A DNA stretch of 64,000 bases from Thiocystis minor (GCF_016653465.1 NZ_NHSQ01000151.1:16503-80502), one strand, 5' to 3'; counted from the stretch's first letter, positions 36,247 through 45,286 are shown. The notes: a model not told the origin generated them from the sequence alone. Made by a program: numbers and translations.

Positions 36247-37212
36247 TTATGACTCCCCCAGAGCATCCAGCGACATCGGATACACCTCCTCGATATCAAA
36301 GGGCTCGTCCGCGTCCGGGTCGACGCTCACCCAGATGCCGCCGACGACGGGCGAACCCGGTACCTCGGCCCGGACGAAACGCGCAAAGGGCTGGCCGGTG
36401 CCGGGATCGATCAGGGGTCGGTCATGCTTGTAACTGTGCGTGTCGCCATGAATCAGCAGGACCGGCCCCGCATACTCCGCCATCAGTTGCACCAGCGCGC
36501 GTCTTGTCGCGTCAAAGCCGTGCGGCGAACGGGTCTTGTGAAAGTGCGGATTCGCGTGGAACAGCAGCACCATCGCTCGCGCGCCCCGCGCGTTGGCCAG
36601 ACGGGTCGCGTGGCGCAGAGCGTCGAGGTTGGCCTTGTCGCGTCGCTCGAACTCGGCTATCGCGGCCGGGTCGTCCTCGCGATAGCCATTGTCGCTGCCG
36701 ACCACATGCAACGCGACGAACAGCACCTGCTCGCGCAGGAAGGAGTAAATCTCCGGGTAGGTCGAGACGCCATCCCACCGGTCTAGTGGGCTTACACCGA
36801 GCGCCGCGAGACGCAGCACCTCGGGATCCTCGAAAAAAACGTCGCGCAACCGCGCGAGCCGCTCGCGCGGATCGAACCCACCGGCCTTTTCGCGATGACA
36901 ATCGGTCCATTCATTATCGCCAGGCGTGTAGACCACCGGCACGGGCTGGGCGCGGAACAGCTCGGCGATGTCCTTGAGACTGGCGTCGGTGCAGGGCGTG
37001 CTGCCGTCCTTGATGTCGCCGATATGGACCAGAAACGGCGTCCGCTGGGTGATCGCGGCCGCGAACAGCCGTTGTAACGGCGGTATTTCGGCCGGTGCAT
37101 AGGGCGCATCGCCAGTGGCGAAGAAACGCAGGGGCGCGGCGGATACGGGCGTTGTTGCACACCCCAGCAGCACGAGGAATAAGATGTGGAATGGGCGTGA
37201 AAAGCCATGCAT
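36247..37212 (-). CDS. Secreted metallophosphoesterase
   Basis: The 321-residue protein has a signal peptide (1-25, cut near VSAA-P) and calcineurin-like metal-binding motifs in order: GDAPY, HIGDIKDG, TPGDNEWTDC, FHANPHF and HGDTHSYKHDRP. The GDNEW form is typical of phosphoesterases acting on nucleotides or phospholipids; the substrate is unknown. It is divergent from srkA. The protein should act in the periplasm. Confidence 0.88.
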   Translation of the reverse strand: MHGFSRPFHILFLVLLGCATTPVSAAPLRFFATGDAPYAPAEIPPLQRLFAAAITQRTPFLVHIGDIKDGSTPCTDASLKDIAELFRAQPVPVVYTPGDNEWTDCHREKAGGFDPRERLARLRDVFFEDPEVLRLAALGVSPLDRWDGVSTYPEIYSFLREQVLFVALHVVGSDNGYREDDPAAIAEFERRDKANLDALRHATRLANARGARAMVLLFHANPHFHKTRSPHGFDATRRALVQLMAEYAGPVLLIHGDTHSYKHDRPLIDPGTGQPFARFVRAEVPGSPVVGGIWVSVDPDADEPFDIEEVYPMSLDALGES

Positions 37213-37343
37213 GTGAGTCGTTACCTCGCGAATGTGGACGCAGGAAAAGCCGATGCATCATGCCCGCCCGCCGGTCGCGGCGCAATTCGCAACGGCTCCG
37301 CGCGGGACGGACAAACCACGGGGGCGAGGTATAGAATCCTGTC

Positions 37344-38333
37344 ATGACCACACCCAATCCAACCCCCTATGCCAATCTCACCCCGGATCTCGTGCTCGAT
37401 GCGGTGGAGAGTCTCGGACTCCTGACCGATGGGCGTCTGCTGGCGCTGAACAGCTATGAAAACCGGGTCTATCAGGTCGGTCTCGATGAATCCACGCCGG
37501 TCATCGCCAAATTCTACCGACCGGGACGCTGGAGCGACGAGGCCATCCTGGAAGAACATGCCTTCACCCTGACGTTGGCCGAACACGAGATTCCGGCCGT
37601 CCCGCCGTCGCTCATCGATGGTCGCACCTTGCATGCATTCGGCGGCCATCGCTTCTCGCTGACCCCGCGCCGGGGCGGACGCACCCCGGAACTGGAGGAC
37701 GCGACGGTGCTGGAATGGATCGGGCGTTTCATCGGACGCATTCATGCCATCGGGGCCGTCGCGCCCTTCGCGCATCGCCCGACCCTCGACATCGACAGCT
37801 TCGGCACCGAACCGCGCGCGTTCCTGCTGGCCAACGACTGGATTCCGAGCGACTTGCTACCCGCCTATACCAGCGTGGTCGATCAGGCGCTTCAGGGCGT
37901 GCGGGCCTGCTATGAACGCGCCGGTTCGGTGCAATACCTCCGGCTTCACGGCGACTGTCATCTCGGCAATCTGCTCTGGACCGATGCCGGACCGCACTTC
38001 GTTGACTTCGACGACGCCCGCATGGGTCCGGCGGTGCAGGATCTGTGGATGCTGCTTTCGGGCGAGCGCGGCGAAATGAGCCGCCAGCTTGCCGACGTTC
38101 TGGCCGGTTACGAGGATTTTCAGGAATTCGACCCGCGCGAACTGCATCTGATCGAGGCGCTGCGCACCCTGCGCATCATTCACCATGCCGCCTGGCTCGC
38201 CCGCCGCTGGGAGGATCCAGCCTTTCCGGCCGCCTTCACCTGGTTCGGCAACCAACATTATTGGCAGAACCATATTCTGCAGCTGCGCGAACAGATCGCG
38301 GCCATGGAAGAAGGGCCGCTCTGGTCCGCCTGA
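37344..38333 (+). CDS. srkA: Stress-response kinase A (SrkA/YihE)
   Basis: The 329-residue APH-fold kinase has NSYENRVYQVG near the N-terminus, the ATP lysine in VIAKFYRPGRWS, the catalytic loop LHGDCHLGNLLW and the metal site VDFDDARMGPAVQDLW. This is the YihE/SrkA family, a Ser/Thr kinase that opposes stress-induced death in E. coli. Length matches. The start follows GAGG at 14 nt. Confidence 0.93.
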   Translation: MTTPNPTPYANLTPDLVLDAVESLGLLTDGRLLALNSYENRVYQVGLDESTPVIAKFYRPGRWSDEAILEEHAFTLTLAEHEIPAVPPSLIDGRTLHAFGGHRFSLTPRRGGRTPELEDATVLEWIGRFIGRIHAIGAVAPFAHRPTLDIDSFGTEPRAFLLANDWIPSDLLPAYTSVVDQALQGVRACYERAGSVQYLRLHGDCHLGNLLWTDAGPHFVDFDDARMGPAVQDLWMLLSGERGEMSRQLADVLAGYEDFQEFDPRELHLIEALRTLRIIHHAAWLARRWEDPAFPAAFTWFGNQHYWQNHILQLREQIAAMEEGPLWSA

Positions 38334-38430
38334 GGTTTCCTCGTGTCCTGTGCGCCGTGACCGCGTAGACAAGGGGCGGGTTCGAGAGGCGAGTTGCATC
38401 CTGGAAATTTTCGTGCATGCTTTGGGTCGC

Positions 38431-38456
38431 GGGCGATTGATAATCATCAATTGCCC
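38431..38456. promoter_or_regulatory. Inverted repeat upstream of dsrC paralogue
   Basis: Arms of 11 bases (GGGCGATTGAT and ATCAATTGCCC) pair at 10 of 11 positions around an AATC loop. About 9 bases later a weaker AATCG-AAAC-CGATT stem ends in six Ts (38465-38482). The first could be an operator or a stem, the second a weak srkA terminator. Confidence 0.45.
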
Positions 38457-38534
38457 GCCGATCCAATCGAAACCGATTTTTTAACAGGGAAAAAACCGCC
38501 ACCGGAAGGCGATAAAACCACCAGCAAGCGTAGA

Positions 38535-38548
38535 CCACCCTCGGGTGG
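38535..38548 (+). promoter_or_regulatory. Hairpin over the ribosome site of the dsrC paralogue
   Basis: CCACC-CTCG-GGTGG is a 5-bp stem with a tetraloop. Its 3' arm shares two bases with the strong Shine-Dalgarno GGAGGAG (38547-38553) that serves the ATG at 38560. Folding could limit ribosome access. Confidence 0.4.
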
Positions 38549-38559
38549 AGGAGCGAAAT

Positions 38560-38901
38560 ATGTCCACCATGCAAATCGCGGGACGGGATTTGGCGTTTAA
38601 CAAGCAACGTCTTCTCGCCAACTTCGATGATTGGAGCATGAGCGTCGCCGAGGCATTGGCGGAAGACGAAGGTCTCGTCCTTTCCGAATGCCATTGGAAA
38701 ATCATTTACTTCCTACGAGAATACTACGACGCCCATGAGATGCCGCCATCGCCGCGAGTCATCATCAAGGCGATCGGCACGGAACTGTCCGCACACGTCC
38801 CCTGCACCCGCAAGCACCTGGAAGGTCTGTTTCCGAATGGAGGCTGCAAGCAGGCTTGCCGGATCTCCGGACTGCCGAGATATTACTGTCATTCCTGCTG
38901 A
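38560..38901 (+). CDS. DsrC/TusE-family protein with atypical cysteine arm
   Basis: The 113-residue protein matches DsrC through its length (NFDDWSMSVAEALAEDEGLVLSECHWKIIYFLREYY, quoted as family region 20-57), but the C-terminal arm is unusual. Canonical DsrC has a Cys in KQAC and a second 11 residues later, next to the end. Here Cys100 is present, but the following cysteines are at +10 (Cys110) and +13 (Cys113, the last residue), with another at Cys96. DsrC proteins carry persulfide sulfur in dissimilatory sulfur oxidation, so this paralogue may be a different relay or a regulator. The ATG at 38560 follows GGAGGAG. Confidence 0.88.
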   Translation: MSTMQIAGRDLAFNKQRLLANFDDWSMSVAEALAEDEGLVLSECHWKIIYFLREYYDAHEMPPSPRVIIKAIGTELSAHVPCTRKHLEGLFPNGGCKQACRISGLPRYYCHSC

Positions 38902-38923
38902 CCCTGACGGTTGATCACGCTGC

Positions 38924-38947
38924 CGGGCGGAGGAGGCAGCCCGCCCG
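38924..38947. terminator. GC-rich hairpin after dsrC paralogue
   Basis: CGGGCGG and CCGCCCG form a 7-bp stem with a 10-base loop 22 bases after the stop codon. An alternative GCTGCC/GGCAGC stem overlaps it. There is no T run. Confidence 0.4.
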
Positions 38948-39005
38948 ACAGACGGATCCGGGATTGATCCAATCCAAAAACATCGCAGACCGCACTGGAC
39001 GCGGT

Positions 39006-39461
39006 TTAATCCAGAAAGGCGTTGGCGAGGGCGTACTGCTGATGCGCCTCGGCGGACTCGGAGGCCGTGTCATCTTCCATCATGGCGCAGTTGACCGCCA
39101 TCCGTGCCTGGACGGCCGCCTTCCAGGCGCGGTTCTGTCGCTCCGTCATAAGCTCATCCGGAGTCAGCGCGGCGGCGGCGGCGGCGGCAACGAAGTGATC
39201 GGCCTGAGCCAGCCAATCGGTATCCTTGCCGCAATCGGTGTAGGTTTTGACGGTATAGGCGCGCGCGGCCTTGAAGGCGTCTTCCAGTTCGCCCGGCGTG
39301 ACATCGTCCCGTAGACCCGTTGCGATGGCGCGGTGGATGCGCTCATCCCGGCTAAGGCGCAGGATATTCTCGGCAAACCGGGAACCGAGCAGGCGCTGTT
39401 GCTCTCCCGTCAGCCGATTGAGTGCGGCACGGAGTTCCTGGTCATTGGTGATTTTAGCCAT
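39006..39461 (-). CDS. Conserved-looking soluble protein of unknown function
   Basis: The 151-residue acidic, all-helical protein starts MAKITNDQELRAALNRL. It has no recognisable motif, membrane span or signal. Alanine-rich helices (HFVAAAAAAALTPDELM) and a lone pair of cysteines are the only marks. Codon usage matches the neighbours, so it is likely real. It is convergent with the dsrC paralogue and divergent from the hydrogenase operon. Confidence 0.7.
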   Translation of the reverse strand: MAKITNDQELRAALNRLTGEQQRLLGSRFAENILRLSRDERIHRAIATGLRDDVTPGELEDAFKAARAYTVKTYTDCGKDTDWLAQADHFVAAAAAAALTPDELMTERQNRAWKAAVQARMAVNCAMMEDDTASESAEAHQQYALANAFLD

Positions 39462-39715
39462 TCAGGTGGGATCCTCGAAGTAGAAACCACGCGACGACAT
39501 GATTTAGATGTCCCGCGTCGGATGATCTGTCGATCTCGCTCGATACTCGATAACGCTCACGGTAGTCACGATCTCAACCATTAGGGTAACTCAAACTCGA
39601 CAGGTGGCAAGCCGAGAGACATTGGAGCTTGCTAATTCTTTAAATTGCTAAAAAAGCCTGCGCCACGTCAACTTCACGATGGTACAAAGAGGCTAAAGTT
39701 CTTTGACTTATTCCT

Positions 39716-40177
39716 GTGATTCAGCATAGGTCAGGCGTGGAACAGCTTTCAGTCACCCTTGGATCGAAGGCGCCTTGCGCTGGCAAGCCTCAAGATCACG
39801 GTCATACCCTGCCGATCCTGCATGAAATCCGCCACGCCCTCGAACGCCTGATCGCGACCGGCGAGGAAACCCGCATCGACCTCAATGCCATGCCGTTCGG
39901 CCCCGGCGATCTGGACCGTCTGCGGGCCTGGCTGGGAACAGGCGAGGTTCAGGCCAGCGTCTCGGCGATGGGGCTGACGCTGATCCAGGAAACCGCGATC
40001 CCCGGCGTCTGGCTGGTGGACTACCAGAATGCCGACTCACAGCGCCTGACGCTGCATATCGAGATCGCTCCCGTGCCGGAGATCCTGCGCCCGCAGCCGC
40101 AAGACCTCGCGGAGGCGATCGCCACGCTCGATGCCCGCATGGACGAAGGCCAGAGCAACCCGCCTCGACCGTCCTGA
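39716..40177 (+). CDS. HupH/HyaF-like hydrogenase accessory protein
   Basis: The 153-residue protein matches the HupH C-terminal domain: EIRHALERLIATGEETRIDLNAMP, then LGTGEVQASVSAMGLTLIQETAIPGVWLVDY (quoted in parts). HupH/HyaF proteins help mature the small subunit of [NiFe] hydrogenase. It precedes the small-subunit gene by 16 nt. The GTG at 39716 is the longest start; a later GTG (39737) is equally possible because the first 30 residues do not look like the family. Confidence 0.75.
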   Translation: MIQHRSGVEQLSVTLGSKAPCAGKPQDHGHTLPILHEIRHALERLIATGEETRIDLNAMPFGPGDLDRLRAWLGTGEVQASVSAMGLTLIQETAIPGVWLVDYQNADSQRLTLHIEIAPVPEILRPQPQDLAEAIATLDARMDEGQSNPPRPS

Positions 40178-40193
40178 CCCTGAAGGAGGGACC

Positions 40194-41303
40194 ATGCCCG
40201 TCCGCAAGACCCCCGATAAAACCCTGGGCGAAAGCCTGCGCGACCATGGCCTTTCGCGCCGTGGCTTTCTCAAATTCTGCGCGGCGACCGCTTCCATGAT
40301 GGCCCTGCCGCCGAGCATGGTGCCGGTGATCGCCGCCGCGCTCGACGCCGCCCGACGCCCCTCGGTGATCTGGCTGTCGTTCCAGGAATGCACCGGCTGT
40401 ACCGAATCGCTGACCCGCAGTCATGCGCCGACGCTGGAGGATCTGATCCTCAACATCATCTCGCTGGACTATCACCATACGCTCCAGGCCGCCGCCGGGG
40501 AGGCCGCCGAGGAGGCCCGTCTCCAGGCGATGGAGGACAACAAGGGCGAATATCTGGTGATCGTGGACGGCTCCATTCCGGGGCCGGATTCGAATCCGGG
40601 CTTCTCGACCGTCGCCGGACAGAGCAACTACGACATTCTGATGGAGACGGTGGAGCATGCCGCCGCCGTGATCGCGGTCGGCACCTGCGCCGCGTTCGGC
40701 GGATTGCCCCAGGCCAATCCCAACCCGACCGGCGCCAGGTCGGTGATGGATCTGGTCAAGGATAAGCCGGTCATCAATGTCTCCGGCTGTCCGCCGATCC
40801 CCATGGTGATCACCGGCGTGCTGACCCATTATCTGACCTTCGGGCGTCTGCCCGAACTGGACGCCTATCACCGACCGCTGGCCTTCTTCGGCCAGTCGAT
40901 CCACGACCGCTGCTATCGCCGCCCCTTCTATGACCGGGGCCTGTTTGCCGAGAGTTTCGACGACGAAGGCGCCAAGCTGGGCTGGTGTCTCTACCGGCTG
41001 GGCTGCAAGGGACCGAGCACCTACAACGCCTGCGCCACGATGAAGTGGAATGACGGCACCAGTTGGCCGATCGAGTCCGGTCATCCCTGTCTGGGCTGCT
41101 CCGAGCCGAGTTTCTGGGATGCCGGCGGCTTCTATGAACCTTTGTCCGTCCCGATCACCGCCACGTCCGGTGCCATTCTGGCGGCTGGTGCTCTCGGCGC
41201 GGTCGTCGGTGGCGCGGCCACCGTCCTGGCGAAAAAGGAGACCAAGACCATCGTCGCGCATCGCCAGCCGGTCACGGTCGAGGAGTTGGAGGACAAGCTA
41301 TGA
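40194..41303 (+). CDS. hydS: Isp-type [NiFe] hydrogenase small subunit
   Basis: The 369-residue precursor has a Tat signal (SRRGFLKF, 21-28), so it is exported folded with its partner. Iron-sulfur ligands are in ECTGCTES, GTCAAFGG, SGCPPIP, CLYRLGCKGP and CLGCSEPSFWD, as expected for three clusters. A C-terminal hydrophobic helix (ATSGAILAAGALGAVVGGAA) anchors it to the membrane. It starts after GAAGGAGGGACC. It pairs with the large subunit at 43232-44962, with isp1 and isp2 between them, the order known from Thiocapsa (hynS-isp1-isp2-hynL). Confidence 0.95.
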   Translation: MPVRKTPDKTLGESLRDHGLSRRGFLKFCAATASMMALPPSMVPVIAAALDAARRPSVIWLSFQECTGCTESLTRSHAPTLEDLILNIISLDYHHTLQAAAGEAAEEARLQAMEDNKGEYLVIVDGSIPGPDSNPGFSTVAGQSNYDILMETVEHAAAVIAVGTCAAFGGLPQANPNPTGARSVMDLVKDKPVINVSGCPPIPMVITGVLTHYLTFGRLPELDAYHRPLAFFGQSIHDRCYRRPFYDRGLFAESFDDEGAKLGWCLYRLGCKGPSTYNACATMKWNDGTSWPIESGHPCLGCSEPSFWDAGGFYEPLSVPITATSGAILAAGALGAVVGGAATVLAKKETKTIVAHRQPVTVEELEDKL

Positions 41304-41962
41304 GCGGCTCGATGGAATTTCTGCTATGGACCAAGGGGCCGATGTTCGACATCGCGCTGGCGATCTTCGCCATCGGTCTGTTTGCGCGTCTCGCCGAGAT
41401 TTTTCTGCTCGGACGCAAGCCCAATTATGCCGAGCCCCGTGCCGGCGAATGGCTGCCGGGTTTGAGGACGGTCTTCACCCGCACCATCGCCGACCCCGGC
41501 ACCTTTCAGCGCGCCTCTTTCAACGTGGTCGTGGGCTGGGTCTGGCACATCGGCTTCCTGATCGCGCTCCTGCTGTTCGTGCCCCATGCCGAGCTGATCA
41601 AGGGACTGTTCGGTATCGCCTGGCCGGCGCTGCCGAATCCGGTCGTCGACCTGGTCACCGCCATCACCCTGATCGCGTTGGTCGCGACCTTGGTGCACCG
41701 CTTGACCCATCCGGTAAAACAGCGCATCAGCACCATCGAGGATTATCTGGTCTGGACGGTCGTCTTCCTGGTCGTGCTGACCGGCTATCTGGCCTATCAC
41801 CGCCTCGTCAACCCCTACCCGGTGGCGCTCGGAATGCACATCCTGATGGCCGAGATCCTGCTGATCATTCTGCCCTTCACCAAACTCACGCACATTTTCA
41901 CCACGTTCATCGCACGCTGGTACAACGGGGCCGCGTTCGGCCGCAAGGGGGTTCAGTCATGA
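41300..41962 (+). CDS. isp1: Isp1 cytochrome b-like membrane subunit
   Basis: The 220-residue protein has five hydrophobic spans and histidines suited to bind haem b (VWHIGFLIALLL, LVHRLTHPV, HRLVNPYP, ALGMHILMAEILL). It resembles NarI/DsrM-type quinone-reactive subunits. Isp1 moves electrons between the hydrogenase and the membrane quinone pool or other carriers. It overlaps the small-subunit gene and isp2 by 4 nt each (ATGA). Confidence 0.93.
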   Translation: MSGSMEFLLWTKGPMFDIALAIFAIGLFARLAEIFLLGRKPNYAEPRAGEWLPGLRTVFTRTIADPGTFQRASFNVVVGWVWHIGFLIALLLFVPHAELIKGLFGIAWPALPNPVVDLVTAITLIALVATLVHRLTHPVKQRISTIEDYLVWTVVFLVVLTGYLAYHRLVNPYPVALGMHILMAEILLIILPFTKLTHIFTTFIARWYNGAAFGRKGVQS

Positions 41963-43239
41963 GCGAGCTGACACTCGAACGGGGCCTAGCGGCCTTTCGC
42001 GCCGAGATCGACGCGCCAACTGCGGCCTTCTTTTCAAGCTGCGTGCATTGCGGGATCTGCGCTCAGTCCTGCCCTTTCTATCTGGAGACCGGCGATCCCA
42101 AGTACACGCCGATCCTGAAGCTCGAACCCTTGCGCCTGGTCTGGGAAAACGAATTCACCCTCTGGGGCAAGCTCAAGGGGCTGTTCGGACTCCAGCAGAA
42201 AGTGACCGATGAGATGCTGGCCGAGTGGGAAGAACTGCTCTACGACTCCTGCTCCATGTGCGGACGCTGCTCGCTGGTCTGTCCGGTCGGTAACGACCTG
42301 GCCTATATGATCCGCAAATCGCGCGAGGGCATGGTCCAGTCGGGACATGCGCCGGAAGGTCTGATCGCCGCCTCGGTGCGCGCCATTCAAACCGGCAGCC
42401 CCATGGGCCTGCAATGGAAAACGCTGGCGGTCCAGATCAAGCATGTCGAGGACAGCACGGGGATGGAAGTCCCGGTCGACAAGGCCGGCGTCGACTATCT
42501 GGTCCTGCTCTCGTCGATGGAGATCATCAACTTCCCCGAGTACCTGGAAGCCATCGCCAAGATCTTCGACCATGCCGGGGTGACCTGGACCCTGTCGACG
42601 CAGTGCTTCGAGGCCACCAACGCCGGCATCCAGATCGGCAACAAGGACATTGCCGCCCAGTTGGTCGAACGGGTCGTGGCCGCTGCCGAGAAACTCAAGG
42701 TGGCGAATGTGATCAGCCCCGAGTGCGGTCACGCCTACACCGCGATCCGCTGGGAGGGGCCGAATCTGATCGGGCGTCCTTATCCCTTCCGAGTCTTCCA
42801 CATCATCGAGGTGCTGGACGAACTGCGCGCCGCCGGGCGCATCCAGACCGAGGGCATGGAAAGCGATCGGTTGTCGATGCACGATCCCTGCAACCTGGCG
42901 CGCAAGAGCGGCGTTATTCAGCAGCAGCGCAATCTGATGAATCTGGTCGCCGACAACTTCGTCGAGCTGAAGGAGCACGGCAAATTCCAGTGGTGCTGCG
43001 GCGCGGGCGGCGGCGTGAGTTCCAACGAACGCGCCGAGCCGCTCAAGTTGGCGGCATTCAAGCGCAAGAAGGCGCAGATCGAGGAGGTCGCGCCGGAGCG
43101 CATGGTGACCATGTGCGCCACCTGCCGCACCCAGCTCGAAGAGGGCCTGGAAGAGTTCAACATGGAGATCCCGGTGGTCGGTCTGACCGAAATGATTGCC
43201 GACCATCTGGTCGAGAAAGAGGCACGCGAACATGAGTGA
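41959..43239 (+). CDS. isp2: Isp2 HdrD-like iron-sulfur protein
   Basis: The 426-residue cytoplasmic protein has two [4Fe-4S] motifs (CVHCGICAQSCP and CSMCGRCSLVCPVG) and two CCG domains (HDPCNLAR, WCCGAGGG, CATCRTQL), as in heterodisulfide reductase HdrD and DsrK. With Isp1 it forms a membrane electron-transfer module. Physiological partners in purple sulfur bacteria include sulfur compounds and quinones. It overlaps isp1 by 4 nt and the large-subunit gene by 8 nt. Confidence 0.94.
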   Translation: MSELTLERGLAAFRAEIDAPTAAFFSSCVHCGICAQSCPFYLETGDPKYTPILKLEPLRLVWENEFTLWGKLKGLFGLQQKVTDEMLAEWEELLYDSCSMCGRCSLVCPVGNDLAYMIRKSREGMVQSGHAPEGLIAASVRAIQTGSPMGLQWKTLAVQIKHVEDSTGMEVPVDKAGVDYLVLLSSMEIINFPEYLEAIAKIFDHAGVTWTLSTQCFEATNAGIQIGNKDIAAQLVERVVAAAEKLKVANVISPECGHAYTAIRWEGPNLIGRPYPFRVFHIIEVLDELRAAGRIQTEGMESDRLSMHDPCNLARKSGVIQQQRNLMNLVADNFVELKEHGKFQWCCGAGGGVSSNERAEPLKLAAFKRKKAQIEEVAPERMVTMCATCRTQLEEGLEEFNMEIPVVGLTEMIADHLVEKEAREHE

Positions 43240-44962
43240 ACGACTCGTCGTCGACCCGATTACCCGCATCGAGGGCCATCTGCGCATCGAGGCCCAGATG
43301 GACGGCGCCAACATCGCCCAAGCCTATAGCTCGGGCACCTCGGTGCGCGGGGTCGAGACCATCCTCAAGGGTCGCGACCCTCGCGACGCCTGGGCCTTCG
43401 CCCAGCGTATCTGCGGTGTCTGTACCCTGGTCCACGGCATCGCCTCGGTGCGATCGGTGGAAGACGCGCTCAAGATCGAACTGCCGGCCAACGCCCAGTT
43501 GATCCGCAATCTGATGATCGGCGCCCAGTATGTGCACGATCACGTCATGCACTTCTACCATCTGCATGCGCTGGACTGGGTGGACGTGGTCAGCGCACTG
43601 AGCGCCGATCCCAAGGCAACGTCGGCGCTCGCGCAATCCATCAGCGCCTGGCCCAAATCCTCGCCCGGCTATTTCGCCGACACCCAGAAGCGGATCAAGA
43701 CCTTCGTCGAATCCGGCCAGCTCGGGATCTTCGCCAACGGCTATTGGGGGCATCCGGCCTACAAGCTGCCGCCCGAGGCGAACCTGATGGCGGTGGCCCA
43801 TTATCTGGAGGCGCTCGCCTGGCAGCGCGATGCGGCGAAGCTGCACGCCATTTTCGGCGGCAAGAACCCGCATCCGAACTTCGTCGTCGGCGGCGTCGCC
43901 TGCCCGATCGATCTCGAATCGGACTCGGCCATCAACGCCAAGCGGTTCGCGGAAATCCAGAACATCATCCAATCCATGCAGACCTTCGTGGATCAGGTCT
44001 ATGTCCCGGACACCCTCGCCATCGCCGGTTTCTACAAGGACTGGGGCAGTCGCGGCGAAGGGCTGGGCAATTTCCTCTGTTATGGCGACCTGCCCGGCAG
44101 CGGCTTCATGGACCCCGCGACCTTCCTCTTCCCACGCGGGGTGATCTTGAATCGCGATCTCTCGACGATCCACGAAGTCGATCTCCATGACGCGAGCCAG
44201 ATTCAGGAGTTCGTCGCCCACTCCTGGTACGACTATGCCGACGGCAAGGCGCGGGGACTGCACCCCTACGACGGTGAAACCAAGCTGGAATACGACGCCC
44301 GCGGCGGCGTCAAACCGCCTTACGCCCAACTGGATGTCAACGACGGTTATTCCTGGATCAAGGCCCCGCGCTGGAAGGGTCAGGCGGTCGAGGTCGGTCC
44401 GCTGGCGCGCGTCCTGCTGCTCTACGCCAATGGCCACGCGCAGACCAAGGAGCTGGTCGAGATGACCCTGTCGACGCTCGATCTGCCGGTGGAAGCATTG
44501 TTCTCGACCTTGGGTCGCACCGCCGCCCGCACCCTGGAAACCAAGGTGATGGTCGACGCCATGCAGGGCTGGCAAGACGCGCTGATCGCCAATATCAAGG
44601 CTGGCGACACCCGAACCTTCAACGACACCCTCTGGGATCCATCCACCTGGCCTTCCGAGGCACGAGGCGCCGGCTACATGGAAGCTCCTCGCGGCGCCCT
44701 GGGGCACTGGATCGTCATCAAGGACGGCAAGATCGACAACTATCAGGCCGTGGTGCCCTCGACCTGGAACGCCGGACCGCGCGACCCGAGCGATCAGGCC
44801 GGTGCCTACGAAGCGGCGTTACAGGACAACCACCAGTTGGTCGACGTCAAGCAGCCGATCGAGGTTCTGCGCACCATTCACTCCTTCGACCCTTGCATCG
44901 CCTGCGCAGTGCATCTCAGCGATCCGGAGACCGGTGAACAACTGCGCATCAAGGTAACCTAG
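43232..44962 (+). CDS. hydL: Isp-type [NiFe] hydrogenase large subunit
   Basis: The 576-residue catalytic subunit has both NiFe ligand pairs: RICGVC (Cys61, Cys64) and DPCIACAVH (Cys555, Cys558). Residues after His561 (15 residues, LSDPETGEQLRIKVT) match the C-terminal extension removed by a maturation protease after nickel insertion. No protease gene is in the window. The start overlaps the end of isp2 by 8 nt (ATGAGTGA). The complex oxidises or makes H2 on the periplasmic side. Confidence 0.96.
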   Translation: MSERLVVDPITRIEGHLRIEAQMDGANIAQAYSSGTSVRGVETILKGRDPRDAWAFAQRICGVCTLVHGIASVRSVEDALKIELPANAQLIRNLMIGAQYVHDHVMHFYHLHALDWVDVVSALSADPKATSALAQSISAWPKSSPGYFADTQKRIKTFVESGQLGIFANGYWGHPAYKLPPEANLMAVAHYLEALAWQRDAAKLHAIFGGKNPHPNFVVGGVACPIDLESDSAINAKRFAEIQNIIQSMQTFVDQVYVPDTLAIAGFYKDWGSRGEGLGNFLCYGDLPGSGFMDPATFLFPRGVILNRDLSTIHEVDLHDASQIQEFVAHSWYDYADGKARGLHPYDGETKLEYDARGGVKPPYAQLDVNDGYSWIKAPRWKGQAVEVGPLARVLLLYANGHAQTKELVEMTLSTLDLPVEALFSTLGRTAARTLETKVMVDAMQGWQDALIANIKAGDTRTFNDTLWDPSTWPSEARGAGYMEAPRGALGHWIVIKDGKIDNYQAVVPSTWNAGPRDPSDQAGAYEAALQDNHQLVDVKQPIEVLRTIHSFDPCIACAVHLSDPETGEQLRIKVT

Positions 44963-45286
44963 TGCAACTGTGCGAAAGTCCCAAGACTGTCTCAGGTCGT
45001 TGTCGTGGTCTCGACATGGCGAATAATCGACAACGACAACGACAACGACAACGAGAAGGCCCTGGTCTCGGAACTTGAGCAGTTAAGCGCTAGCTGACCG
45101 CACAGGGGCTCGATTATCCAACCAAGAGTCGCCAGAGATAGAACAAAGGATTTTTCAGAGCGATTGCTGGCCCCCGATCATCGACAGGCGGCAACTCTTC
45201 AGGTACGTTCGTCGCCACCTCAAGATGACGCCGACGTCTTCCCGCCCGCCGTCGCGGGGGATGCCTGGCGATGACTACCCGGACCG
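44963..45286. other. Gap with GACAAC repeats after the hydrogenase operon
   Basis: The 324-bp gap between the large-subunit gene and the SEDS gene has no credible gene. It holds four GACAAC units (45029-45052). Complementary GTCGTTGTCGT at 44996-45006 could pair with them into an 11-bp stem over a loop of about 25 bases. This may end hydrogenase transcription or stabilise the 3' end; no T run follows. Confidence 0.5.

Noticed and set aside
38545..38559. GTG at 38545 as the start of the dsrC paralogue
   Set aside because: That codon lies inside the hairpin and Shine-Dalgarno region (GGAGGAG) that serves the ATG at 38560.
41050..41958. A long frame upstream of isp2 that extends it into isp1 and the small-subunit gene
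   Set aside because: The sequence before MSELTLERG is out of frame with two conserved genes and has no family match; isp2 starts at 41959 in the isp1 stop.
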